DNA from: Hysterangium stoloniferum
Lineage: Eukaryota; Basidiomycota; Agaricomycetes; Hysterangiales; Hysterangiaceae
Assembly (NCBI GenBank): GCA_015178975.1
Contig: WHVD01000003.1
Span: 1,922,001-1,986,000, forward strand
DNA: 64,000 bases
Direction: 5' to 3'
This document shows positions 46,501 through 57,342 of the stretch, piece by piece. Each line of letters begins with the position of its first letter. The first letter of the stretch is position 1. Below the pieces are notes generated by a model. The model saw only the letters and a program-made list of their open reading frames with translations. It was not told where the DNA came from and did not search any database. A program made the translations under genes and the position numbers.

Positions 46501-48402
46501 AATGACAATGCCAAAGTGTTGAGTCTAGTGGACAGGTTGTAACAAGACCAGCATATTCTGTCATAGGTACTGTAATTCCATTCAAGTATGCAGTGTTATT
46601 TTCATTAACAGTTGTAGTAAAGAGTAACACTCTATTCCTATAGAAGGACATAGTGGAACCAAAGATAGAAACATGGTAGTTCTTTTTCTTTGTTAAGTAC
46701 AAAACAGAGAAGAAGTTATTTGTAAGATGGGGAACATGAAGAACTCTTTCAAACTCTAATATTACATTTCCTTTGCCTTTAGGCTTGAACCGCACTGCTC
46801 CCATCCCTGCTGACATAATGGTATGTCCATTTGCAACTTGGATAGGAATGTGAAATGGTTTGTAACTTTGAAAACCAATGACAATGTGGTGTCATATGGG
46901 AAGAAGCACCTGTATCAGCAGTCCAGTCAGAACTAGCATAGACAAGGAGAGTACAAGTGGGATCAGAAGAATCAGGGATAAAAGCACTTGCATTTCCAGC
47001 AGACTCTGGCTGTTTCTCCTCAGATGGCTTCTCTGAGGTATTAGCCTTGACTGCCTTCTTTCCCTTTTTACGATGTCCCTTCTTAGCATTATTCTGTGCA
47101 GTTATGTACTGAAAACAGTCCTCCTGAATGTGACCAGGAGTATTGCAAAATGGGCATGGGACATCACCAGAAATACTGGGAGTCTTTGACACAATTTTGT
47201 TAGCTGTCTCTCTTTCTCTGGCAGCCTGCAAACTTTCTTGCAATGCAAAGTGTGTTTTGACATCAGAGAAAGAAATAGCAGTATTCATCATTAAAGATGA
47301 AGTCCAGACAGAGTCAGATTCAGGCAATGCACGAAGCAAAGTGAGAGTAGCAAGCTCATCATCCAACATGGCAAGAGTGTATCCTTCAGGACGCAAACTC
47401 TGGACACATGCACAAACGTTGTCAACACGACTCATCAATGAAGTCAAAGACTCTTCAGGTTCCTTTTGAATGTTAAAAAGGTCATTGTAGGCACTAAAGC
47501 GAACTGCAGGGAGTTGCTTATTGTGTGCCTTTTCAATTTTAGACCACATCATCAGGACCATCATCAATGTCAACATGAGTGCGCTGTGTAGGTCCAAGAG
47601 AGTGCCATATAATACCAGCTGCTTTATTAGAGCATTGCTCCCAGGCAGGGAGCAAACTGGGATCAGTAGGCTGCTTCTCTTTGCCAGTGGCAATGGACAG
47701 ACAATTCTCCATGCACAAGAAGCCAATTATATCATGTCTCCAATCATCATAATTACTCTTCTCCAAAATAACACAATGCTTGTGGCTATCAGTGGATGCC
47801 ATTGGCACAAGGCTTTTTAACCAAGGTATTTAAAAAATATCTAATTGGACAAGCAGTTGTAACACCACCTAGTACAAAAGGGTTACTTTGATATTGCTAG
47901 GAAGGTAAAAACAAAGGCCCACTGAAGAGCACAATGCCAACAAATCAAGTCAAGTACCTGTGAGATAAAATCCAAGATGATGTACCACAGACTCAAAGAA
48001 GAGTCAGGGGTGTCTGAGATGTGAGGAGATGGTCAAGGACAGTGTCTAGAGATGTCCTACAACACCAATAAGTGACCAGAGAAAAGGCTGGGTCACAACA
48101 CACAAAAAGATCCAAGGACACCTAAAACACAAAGGAGCACCAAGGGAGGTGCTAAAGAGCAAGGGTGTAGTGGACGTTCGATGGGCGCCTATTTGAAATT
48201 TGACGTGGCAGCTTTGAAGATAAAGCGACGACAAAAAATCTGGCCTAAAAATCGTCCAAAACAGTCCAGAAACAAATGAGATATGAGCCAAACAAAGTGC
48301 AAGGTGTTTTTGATAGTAGATAAAGTGGATGGGGGTGCTATGGTGTCTGTAAGGTTGAAAAACAGCTATTAATTTTGATTTTTTAAGCCTAGGCCCACAA
48401 CC

Positions 48403-48721
48403 TGTTGAAACAGCTCAATATGTAGCTGAAGATCACCCAGAACACTGTGAGGGATGAGATGAAAGCAAGCTCTAAGGTTATATTGAGTTGTAGCTACTTA
48501 CCTGTGAGGGATGAGAGCAAGCTCTAAGGTTGCTTTCCCACAGCCCCACAGATGCACTGAGCGCTTATTTAAGCGCCCAGGTTCCCGGGAATCTACATAG
48601 TTGCCTAACTAGGTAATTCACTAACTACTGCACCTACAGTGTTGGGAAAAATACTACAAATATCAGAAAAATATAGGGAGTAATATAGAATATCATAAAG
48701 CTGTAATATCATACTCTAACA
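48403..48721 (-). repeat. 5' LTR of the copia element
   Basis: TGTTGAAACAGC to CTCTAACA. It contains an internal partial duplication around gtgagggatgagagcaagctctaaggtt (two copies near 48446 and 48511) that the partner lacks. Confidence 0.92.
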
Positions 48722-48983
48722 CCAGCAGAGTCTGGTGACTGATGTGTGAGACACAAAGGGTCAGGCATGGACAGGTTCGATGTCCAGGTTCTGGCAGGTA
48801 TTCCAGTCAACTGATAACTGGTGCATATAGGGTGTGGGTGCATATATGGTAGTAGTGTTAAGAACTAAAATGAGAGGTTTGGGGAACTGACGGGGACTGA
48901 ATGGAAGGACTTGGCTTCAGCTTATATGCTGCACCCTCACAAAGGTACCATCAGACATCCTTAAATTTCAAATGTATAAGGTA

Positions 48984-50590
48984 CAGTGGGTCAAAAAACT
49001 GCCCCAATGTTTGTGTATTTTAGAAAGATTGATATTGTGTGAAGGAATGACATCAGCAGAAATTCTGAATAATTCACATGATATACTAGAACATGTTGGC
49101 TATCTACCAACTTAAGAAATCATGTGATTCCAATCAAAACTCATTGCTCAATAAATCAAACAAAATAATCACTCATTGGGGCAGTTTTTTGACCCTCTAT
49201 TATTTTACAATCTAATACTTTGTATGACCCCCCTTTGCCTTTAAAACTGCCTGTATCCTCCAGGCATGCTTTCTATTAGCTTCTGGCATGTCTCTGGTGG
49301 TATTTCAATCCACTCCTTTGCCACCCTGTCCCATAATTCATGTACTCCTTTAGGTGGTATGTCATATTGTTGGAGTTTGGCCTTGAGGTGTTGCCAGAGG
49401 TGTTCAATGGGATTTAGATCAGGTGATTGGGCAGGCCACTTCATGGGAATGATGTTATTGTCAGAAAACCACTGGTCTGCCTTTTTTGAGGTATGTTTTG
49501 GATCATTGTCCTGTTGGAAGTACCACTTATCCTCAGCCATCTCCAAACTTTCAATGCTCTCCTCCACTCCCTCCTCCAAAATCTCACAATACTGCACTGC
49601 ATCCATGTTCCCCTGCACCTCTATCAGCTTCCCCACCCCATTCCAGCCCATGCACCCCCAAACCATCAAGTTATTCCCCCCTCCATGTTTGACAGTTGGT
49701 GTGGTGGTCCTGTCTGATACTGGTTCCCCTTGTTGCTTCAAAACATATACCTTCCCATCTGACCCAATCATATTGATTTTTGTCTCATCAGTCCACAACA
49801 CCCTCTTCCACTACTCCATAGTCCAATTTTCATGGTATTGGGCAAACTTTAGCCATTGCTGACAATGAGACCCCTTGAGCATAGGGACTTTCTTCTTTGT
49901 TGCTGACCTAAAGCCAGCTTCCTTCAACACATTCCTAACACTCTGAGGAGTGACAGAGGTAGATCTGATGGAATTTATGAATTGGGTGGCTTGGACAGCA
50001 TTGTCAAGCTTCCCAGAGCTGATTTGATGGATAATTGACTGTTTATCATAAGGGGAAAGCTTGGAAGGATGGCCACCAGGATGATTTTCCTTATCCCCCT
50101 CTACCTCCCTACTGATCCTGCCAATAGTACCCTTCCCCAGGCCAGTCCTAGCTTGAATTTGATGATGGGAATACCCCTCATTGAGGAGAGAAACAACAGA
50201 AGAATGCTTTTCAGCAGAGATGGATTTCATAGTGGTGGTAAGGAGTCAAGGAGATGAATGGACAAAGTTCAACATGCCAAATTAATACAAATAAGGTCAC
50301 ATGACATGTTGATGATTCACATGACCCACTCCTACCTTATACTGGTGTGTAACATTGAAAATCAGAGAAAATAATAGAGGGTCAAAAAACTGCCCCAATG
50401 AGTGATTATTTTGTTTGATTTATTGAGCAATGAGTTTTGATTGGAATCACATGATTTCTTAAGTTGGTAGATAGCCAACATGTTCTAGTATATCATGTGA
50501 ATTATTCAGAAGTTTTGCTGATGTCATTCCTTCACACAATATCAATCTTTCTAAAATGCACAAACATTGGGGCAGTTTTTTGACCCACTG
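48984..50590 (-). mobile_element. Tc1-type DNA transposon, nearly intact (Tc1-1)
   Basis: The element is 1607 bp with TA target duplication (48982-48983, 50591-50592) and terminal inverted repeats of about 223 bp (48984-49206 and 50368-50590) that differ at only a few bases by eye. The outer 20 bases of each repeat (gggtcaaaaaactgccccaa) occur again, inverted, at the inner edge of the same repeat (49174-49195 on the left). It encodes one DD34E transposase with a single stop. It is the youngest-looking DNA transposon in the window, inserted in the family B LTR. Confidence 0.93.
49241..50230 (-). pseudogene. Tc1/mariner transposase, DD34E, one in-frame stop
   Basis: About 330 codons in a single frame. 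Helix-turn-helix DNA-binding region (HHQIQARTGLGKGTIGRISR) at residues about 20-45, then the catalytic core: WTDETKIN (first Asp), FQQDNDPKHTS (second Asp), QSPDLNPIEHLW (Glu), with 34 residues between the second Asp and the Glu. One TAG codon (49811-49813) lies after NWTME, where the relative at 53.7 kb has VEDWKRVLW; otherwise the frame is open to SMPGGYRQF. It catalyses cut-and-paste transposition at TA. This copy is probably inactive because of the stop, unless that is read through or is a sequence error. Confidence 0.88.
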
Positions 50591-51223
50591 TACATAATAC
50601 TCAGTGATCGGAAACCAAGCTGTATGCGAACAGTCAGAAACTGAAGTGACAAATATCAGAGTCGAGGTTGAGGTCGTAAATGTAGGTTGAGTTATGAAAT
50701 CAGATGGTGTCAGAATGCAAGGGTTGTGAACAGATAATGAAGTCAGAAACTAGAGGTGTATCTAAGTCAATATTCTGATTGCTTAGTAGCTACATTACAG
50801 CGGGTTTATATACAAGTTATTGACATCTAGAAAATACTAACTAAGGGAAGAGTGGAAATACCAATGACAAATAAACTTGACCAAGAATAGGAAGGTTATG
50901 ATAAGGTCAGAGGCTGTGAATAACTGAGGGTGGTAACTACAAAAAAGGAAACAGTTTACAGTATATACAGTGACTCAAAAAACCCTTCGCATGTTTTGTA
51001 CTTTAGACTTATATCCCTGATAACTCAAAGAATAAAAATGCAAAAATATCAAGAATATTTGTGAATATGCTCTATCATATCTAGATTATGGAAGTATGGT
51101 GCCATTACATAAGATCCAAATATGGAAATAATAAAAATATTTATATGCAAGAGACTCATGTGAAGGGTTTTTTTGCTGACCACTCTGACCCACAAATCTA
51201 TTTATATTCAGTACTTGGTATAG

Positions 51224-51813
51224 TGTTATGACTGGAATTCCTGCCGGACTCTGGGCACTAACTTATATGCACCCTCACCCTATACGCACCAATTATCAGT
51301 TTACTGGAATTCCCGCCAGACTCCGTATGTCAGACCTGTCACGATTCAGACTCCACTCCACTCCATTCCATTCCTAACACCAAGTTTGGTGTTTATTATC
51401 TCATTTTATGTTTGCTAGTTTAGTTTTCATTATTACTGGATTTGGTATGTTATTCATTCCACAGTCTATATAGTCTGGCAGATGTCGTACATACAATCCA
51501 GTCAGAAAATCAGCTTAGATTCTCCCCAGTAATCTTAGTATATTTTCCACTCTAAATTCCTCTTTGAAACACACCGCTCTTACTTGTCAGAGCCCATGGG
51601 CTCTGACCCATCTATCACTCGACCTCCGACCTATCTATCTTGACTCCCCGACCTCTCGACCCACAAACTCTGCCCAGACTCCCCGGGATTCCCGTCCATC
51701 CATTTGAAATTGGACAAGACAATCTCACAAGGGTGCAGCCTATAAGCTGAAGCCAAGTCCTACTGGCTTTCCCACAGGTTTCTCTGGAAACCCTCCATGT
51801 ACGCACCTTAACA
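51224..51813 (-). repeat. Solo LTR, family A (copy 3), inside Tc1-2
   Basis: Bounded by TGTTATGACTGG and CACCTTAACA with an exact 5-bp target duplication TATAG (51219-51223 and 51814-51818). It is the inverse of family A copies 1 and 2, lacking the long tandem array. The insertion lies at the 3' end of the Tc1-2 transposase. Confidence 0.92.
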
Positions 51814-51818
51814 TATAG

Positions 51819-52878
51819 CCACCCTTTGCCTTCAACACAGCTGCAACCCTCCTAGGCATACTCAATCAAATTCTGACACACCTCTGCATCAATCTTGTTC
51901 CACTCCTCCACCCTTTCCCACAACTCTAGTATCCCTTTTGGTTCAACCTCATACTTCTCCAGCCTCCTCTTGATATGATCCCACAAGTGTTCAATGGGGT
52001 TGAGGTCTGGAGACTGTGCTGGCCATGGGAGGACATTGAAATTATTATTTTGAAACCAAGTCTGGGCCTTCTTGCAAGTATGCTTGGGGTCATTATCTTG
52101 CTGGAAGATGACATCATCCACAGATTTTCCATAATAGTTGAGGCTGGCTTGAAGGTCCTCCTCCATAATCTTGAGATAAAGGTCTCCATCCATCCTCCCA
52201 TCTATCTTGCAAGCATACCCAGGTCCTTTCCACAGCATGCACCCCCATACCATCACAGATCCTCCAAACTTCTGAGTCCCCTGAACCAGCCTGTTACTCA
52301 AGCCCTCCCCAGTCTTTTTCCAGACCCACTTCCTCCCATCTGACCCCAACCTGTTGATTTTGGTTTCATCAGACCACACCACCTTCTTCCAGTCCTCCAC
52401 AGTCCAATGCTAATATGCTATAGCAAAGTCCATCCTTGCCTTCCTATGCTTCTTGCTAAGAAGAAGCTTTTTCTTCTTCATCACAGCCTTCATCCCCAAC
52501 TATCTTGAGATGATTGCACACAGTTTGGGTAGAAATGGGCTGGTTGGTGAGATTCCTAAGGGCTTTGGTCACATCAACAGCAGTGTCAGCCTTCCCAGAA
52601 CTGATGAGATGCTGTGCATAGTGAATGTTGGTAGGGGAAAGCTTTGGGGGATGACCACCAATGGACTTAGGAAGATGAGAACAATGCTTAGAGTGAAGCT
52701 TTGAGACTGTGCCAATGCTATGACCAATAGAAACTGCAATGTGGCTAGCTGAATGACCAGCATCAAGCAGTGAGAGGATATGATTCTGGCTGGCAAGAGA
52801 CAAAGTGCATATCTTGGGAATTGGGGTATAACTAGTTGCTAAAGGTGATATATTTATACTCCAGTACAACATGGTCAT
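51819..52878 (-). pseudogene. Tc1/mariner transposase, DD34E, frameshifted (Tc1-2)
   Basis: The N-terminal HTH region (SASHIAVSIGHSIGTVSKLH) is in one frame, then a frameshift near 52495 (after HLKIVG), a stop before HWTVEDWKKVVW near 52410, then the core WSDETKIN, FQQDNDPKHTC and QSPDLNPIEHLW with 34 residues between Asp and Glu. A further frameshift near 51868 changes the expected ESMPRR into EYA and a stop. It is distantly related to the Tc1-1 protein. Not functional. Confidence 0.85.
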
Positions 52879-54454
52879 GTGACATCATGTGATTTTGTTG
52901 ATATGACCTAATTGGAGGTAAACAATCAATAAGGTCACATGACTATAAGCATTTATAGTCATCAAAGTTGCCAGCAAAAAAACCCTTCACATGAGCCTCT
53001 TGTATATAAATATTTGTAATATTTCCATATTTGGAGCTTATGTAATGGAACCATACTTCCATAATATAGATATGACAGAGCAGACTCACAAATATTCTTA
53101 ATATTTTTGCATTTTTATTCTTTGAGGTATCAGGGATATAACTCTGAAGTACAAAACATGCAAAGGGTTTTTTGAGTCACTGTATGACATAGGTGAGACA
53201 TAGAATAAATGGATCATCAAAGGATAAAAGGATGTATCAGAGTATAACCAGATAGTACAAGTATAATTTGACAGGGGCTGTAGTGGGGTTTGATTGCCAT
53301 GAGGGTGTACATCAGTGTTGGGTTTACTGACAGTGGCCAATATGACGATGTGACAATAACTTGAGGTGATAGCATCGTTGGATATCTTTGGGTTGCAACA
53401 CAGTCATAACAAGTAGCCAGAGTCTGGCAGATCTTCTAGTCATAACAAACCTAAAATATGTACATGTTTTTTCATTTTTGAAAGGTTGGGTTAGAATGGA
53501 TTACCAATATAAGCAGAAAATCTAAGTAAATTCATCAAAAGTACTATAGGATCATGGCTTGAAGGTAAGCCTTGGTTCATGTGATTTGAATCAAAATCCA
53601 CTGAATAATAAATAAAGCAAAACAGCTACTCATTGGGACAGTTTTTTGACCTATGATTGTTTTACTTTCTAGTACTTTGTATGCCCCCCTTTTTCCTTTA
53701 CAACTGCCATGATCCTTCTAGGCATACTTTATATTAGATCTTGGCAGACTTCTGGTTGGATTGCATTCCACTCCTCCACCACTTTCTCCCACAATTCATG
53801 TACTCCTTTGGGTGATGTATTATATTTTTGGAGTTGGTGTTTGAGGTGTTCCCAAAGATGTTCTATGGGGTTAAGATCAGGGAATTGGGGAGGCCAGGAT
53901 AGTGCTTGAATTTCCTTGTCCTCAAACCATTTTGTTGCCTGCCAAGATGTATGTTTAGGATCATTGTCCTGCTGAAAGTAATGGTTGGCCTCCTCCATTT
54001 CCAACTTTTCAAAACTTTCCACTACTCCCAGCTCCAAAATTTGACAGTATTGTTCAGCATCCATCCTCCCCTGCACTTCTATGAGCTTTCCCACCCCATT
54101 CCAACCCATACAACCCCATACCATAAGGTTATTTCCTCCTCCATGTTTGACTGTTGGTGTTGTAGTCCTGTCAGACACTGGTTCTCCTCTTTGTTTCCAT
54201 ACATATGACTTTCCATCTGACCCAATCCTGTTAATCTTGGTCTCATCTAACCATAACACCCTTTTCCAGTCCTCCACAGTCCAATTTTCATGATATTGGG
54301 CAAATTTGAGCCACTTCTGACAATAAATGGCTTTGAGCAATGGTCACTTTTGCTTTGTTGCAGAGTAAAAACCATTCTCCTTCAGTATATTTCTGACTGT
54401 TTGGGGAGTGACAGGGTTGGAGATGATAGAATTAATGAATTGGGTATCCTGAAC

Positions 54455-55365
54455 TGTTAGAGTATGATACTACAGCTCTAATATAGTCTATTATGTTACT
54501 GTGAAGAGTCGATAGATTCTGACCGTTCGATATACGAAGAATAGTATCTATTCAACTACTATTAGCAGATATTGACCGTACAGTACAATACCGTCGATTA
54601 CCAGACAAGCTGTGCTAGTAAGAAGACACGCTATGCGTCACAAGAGCAACTGTACAGTTGCTCTTGACGGCTAGAATGAACGAATGAAAGAGTTGACCTT
54701 CACGGTACAACTCATAGCTAGATGTAGAATAGATAATCAACGCGAAGCTGAATATCTAGAGTAAAGAAATAATAGCACGAGTTGACTATAATGTCGACTA
54801 GCGCAAAGACCTTAGATTGGAACTCGACCTTCGCGGTTTGAGTCCAAAGTGCGTTAGTATGCAAGAGAATACTACCTTTAAGGGTAGTTGAAATGTTACC
54901 CTTGACACCTCTCGCTATTTGACGTCTGGGTCGTTTACGAGGTGGTGTCTGCTGGGTAAAAGTTGTCTGTCTCTTTTGGCGCCGAGAGTGCCCATACGTA
55001 TACACAAAGCTTCGAACTACAAAATAAAGGTGTGCTCGAAATATAGAAAGAATATAAAGAAAGAAAATAAAAGGTAAATAATAAAGTACTATAATCCAGC
55101 TATTATTCCTTAGTCCAGGTATGCATATATGCATACCCTTTACAGTTACCTATATTTCTCTCTATATTTTTCTCATATTTGTAGTGTTTTTCCCAGCACT
55201 GTAGGTGCAGTATTTAGTGAGTTACTTAGTTTGGTAACTCCTATGTGCTTAGATAAGCACCCAGTAGAATACTCCACTGTGGGTGTGGGAAAGTCTCCTT
55301 AGTGTTTACTTTCCAATCACACACTCACAGGGTGTTCTGCAAAGCATTATTCAACTGTTTCAATA
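54455..55365 (+). repeat. copia solo LTR, itself split by a gypsy LTR
   Basis: It begins TGTTAGAGTATG and ends CTGTTTCAATA, the inverse of the LTRs at 43313 and 48403, with an exact 5-bp target duplication TGAAC (54450-54454 and 55366-55370). Own sequence is 54455-54499 and 55145-55365, interrupted by 54500-55144. Confidence 0.9.
54500..55144 (-). repeat. Ty3/gypsy solo LTR inside the copia solo LTR
   Basis: Bounded by TGTGAAGAG and CCCTTTACA with an exact 5-bp target duplication GTTAC (54495-54499 and 55145-55149). Its inverse matches the 5' LTR of the gypsy element at 27.9-28.4 kb, most clearly at the end (gaacggtcagaa ... ctcttcaca). It is the most recent layer at this spot. Confidence 0.9.
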
Positions 55366-55740
55366 TGAACTACATTATCAAGCTGTCCAGAGCTGGTTTG
55401 ATGGATTATTGACTGTTTGTCATGACCAGAAAGCTTGGAAGGACAGCCCCCAGGATTGTTCTCCTTGTTCCCATCCACTTCCCTACTAATCCTATCCACA
55501 GTACTCTTGCCTAGACCAGTTCTTTCCTGGATTTGGCAATAGGAATCCCCTTCATGAGGAGAGAGACAATAGAAGAGCATTGAGTAGTGGAAATAGATCT
55601 CATGATGGTGGTAAGAAGTCAGGATGTAGTTGAACCACTTTAAACCTGTCAAAGAAATACAAATAAAGACATGTGACATGTTTTATTGTTCCCATGGCCT
55701 CCCTATGCCTTGTACTGGTGCATAACAGTAGGAACACAGG

Positions 55741-56481
55741 TGTTAAGAACTGAAAACTGACTAATGTCAGTAGGCCAATGGGGACTGATCGGAAGGACTT
55801 GGCTTCAGCTTATATGCTGCACCCTCGCAAATATCCGTCAGGTGTCCTTAAATTTTGGATGGGTGAAGACTAGTCTTAATGAGTACCTCTCGGCGAGTTA
55901 CCGATTGGGACCAAAGGATAAGTCGAGTGTCGGGCCAAGGGGTCAGGGACTGAGAGTGGGCAAGCACACGTGAAGGTGGAGGGCAGAATACATAGTATGA
56001 GACTTCTAGAGATGTATGAGGGTATTCTGAGTCGATCTTCTGATTGCCTAGTAACTACAACTACAGTGGGTTCATATACAAGTATTCAGTGTCTAGAAAA
56101 TACTAACTAGGAGAAGAGCAGAAAACATTATTGACAATAAGCTTGACTAGGAACAGGAAGGTTATTATTTGTTTGGAGGCCATGAAATAACCGAGAGTGG
56201 GATTACGAGAAAAGGAAATAGTCCGAGGGTTACAAGTATATATAGACATATGTGAAACATAGAATAGAACAGATCATCATAATAAAAAGGGACATATCAG
56301 AGTTTAACCAGATAGTATGAGTATATTTTGATGGGGGCATAAATGGAGTTTGATTGCTGCGAAAGCATATGTCAGCATCAGGAGACCAATGGTTTCCAAT
56401 GTGATGACTTGAATGATAACTTGAAATGTCGATAGGCAGCGATAACCTCGGGGACCGTCGGGTTGCCACACAGTTGTAACA
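55741..56481 (+). repeat. Solo LTR, family B (copy 4), inside Tc1-3
   Basis: The ends are TGTTAAGAACTG and GTTGTAACA, with an exact 5-bp target duplication ACAGG (55736-55740 and 56482-56486). Full length and similar to copies 1 and 2. Confidence 0.92.
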
Positions 56482-56712
56482 ACAGGTCAAAAAAATAAAG
56501 AGTCAAAAAACTGTCCCAATGAGCAGCTATTTTGTTGTATTTATTATTTAATGGGTTTTGATTCAAATCACATGAACCAAGGCTTACCTTCAAGCCATGA
56601 TCCTTTAGTACCTTTGATAATTTACTTAGATTTTCTGCTTATGTCAGTGGTCCATACCAACCTAACCTTTCAAAATTGAGGAAACATTGGGACAGTTTTT
56701 TGAGCCACTGTA

Positions 56713-57176
56713 CTTATGGGTCAATAATAATGTCCTTAAACACTACATCAGCAGTCATATCTGTTTTGGAATAGTATTTTCATTCTTCCCCAATTTGTTC
56801 CTCTTGAAGCATCAACATAAAACTGTACATGTGAGAAGACAGGAGTGTGCAGATGCCAATCTGACTATTTCAGTAATTTACCTCTGACTTATTAATGGTT
56901 ATATTACTTGAGCCAACCTGAACACTGCTGACAATACAATTCAAATCATATTTGTTTTAGAGTTGGAATAGTTGTTATTCAAGGAATGAATACCAGCTCT
57001 ATGTATGTATTAAAAATATTATGAGTTGACTTATTGTATTACACAATCTATAAGGGCTTAATAGACTTGTAATAGAAGTACTTGTATCTCAATCAATGTG
57101 TCAATTAGTGAATCACCTTCTGACATGATAGGTTTGGTGCTAGTTTAGGTGTACACTGGTAAACTTATGCATTAAC
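56713..57176. other. Unassigned sequence
   Basis: No gene or element ends recognised; AT-rich. Confidence 0.3.
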
Positions 57177-57342
57177 TGTTAGATTTTTGGGTAAAGTGAG
57201 CAGTCAGAGTTGTATAGTGACAGGGTCATTATTACCCACATTCATTACCACTCTTATTCTGAGTATATAATCCTATAGTTACACATGAGACTCCCCTATG
57301 CATTTTTAACCAACAATATACCTCAGACCATATTCCACTTGT
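57177..57342. repeat. LTR fragment, family G (copy 2)
   Basis: It matches the first two thirds of 58943-59190 (ttttgggtaaagYRagcagtcagag, attattacccacattcatta). It is interrupted or cut where the family D insertion begins. Confidence 0.7.

Larger units (their letters stand above)
43313..48721 (-). mobile_element. Ty1/copia retrotransposon with both LTRs, fossil
   Basis: It has two LTRs, a 5-bp target duplication CCAGC (43308-43312 and 48722-48726) and a full set of parts on the minus strand: Gag (about 47.8-46.9 kb, CCHC-like CPFCNTPGHIQEDC near 47.15 kb), protease (TADTGASSHMT, near 46.9 kb), integrase (about 46.5-45.5 kb), reverse transcriptase (about 45.2-44.3 kb) and RNase H (about 44.2-43.65 kb). 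It is almost complete in length but broken by roughly five changes. The LTRs differ by about a dozen substitutions in roughly 270 aligned bases plus a few indels by eye, so it is moderately young. It is inserted in the family A LTR. Confidence 0.92.
50968..53182 (-). mobile_element. Tc1-type DNA transposon, second family (Tc1-2), with nested LTR
   Basis: The ends are CAGTGACTCAAAAAACCC and its complement, with TA duplication (50966-50967, 53183-53184). Terminal inverted repeats are about 220 bp and imperfect. As in Tc1-1, the terminal motif recurs inverted at the inner edge (gaagggtttttttgc near 51165; caaaaaaacccttcacatg near 52975). It contains a transposase pseudogene and a family A solo LTR (51224-51813). 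It is inserted in the family B LTR. Its own length without the guest is about 1.62 kb. Confidence 0.9.
48856..53411 (+). repeat. Solo LTR, family B (copy 3), split by two Tc1 elements
   Basis: The ends are TGTTAAGAACT and GTCATAACA with an exact 5-bp target duplication AGTAG (48851-48855 and 53412-53416). Own sequence: 48856-48983, 50591-50967 and 53183-53411, in the same order as the uninterrupted copies. It is nested in family A copy 2. Confidence 0.9.
42277..53447 (+). repeat. Solo LTR, family A (copy 2), split by nested insertions
   Basis: The outer ends are TGTTAAGG (42277) and GTCATAACA (53447) with an exact 5-bp target duplication AACCT (42272-42276 and 53448-53452). Own sequence: 42277-43312, 48722-48855 and 53412-53447, following the order of copy 1. 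The rest is a copia element (43313-48721) and a family B LTR (48856-53411, with its own guests). Each guest is bounded by its own target duplication. It carries a 21-bp tandem array at 42326-42703. Confidence 0.92.
53729..55607 (-). pseudogene. Tc1/mariner transposase of Tc1-3, split by an LTR
   Basis: The C-terminal half (53729-54340) is open and carries WLDETKIN, FQQDNDPKHTS and FPDLNPIEHLW. The N-terminal part lies at 55380-55607 (QERTGLGKSTVDRISREV), with a frame change after SSIVSLL. The copia LTR at 54455-55365 separates the two, between the HTH and the catalytic domain. Similar to the Tc1-1 enzyme through its length. Not functional. Confidence 0.85.
53464..56710 (-). mobile_element. 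Tc1-type transposon (Tc1-3), truncated left end, with nested LTRs
   Basis: The right end is intact (GAGCCACTG then TA at 56711). The right inverted repeat (about 56505-56710) pairs with 53464-53680, but the outermost roughly 23 bases of the left repeat are missing. It belongs to the same family as Tc1-1 but is a clearly different copy. Guests: a copia solo LTR (54455-55365, itself with a gypsy solo LTR) and a family B LTR (55741-56481). The left edge lies only about 12 bp beyond the target site of the family A LTR. Confidence 0.85.

Noticed and set aside
49266-49862. 198-codon plus-strand frame opposite the Tc1-1 transposase
   Set aside because: It is the antisense of the transposase, as are the similar plus-strand frames near 52.0 and 53.9 kb.
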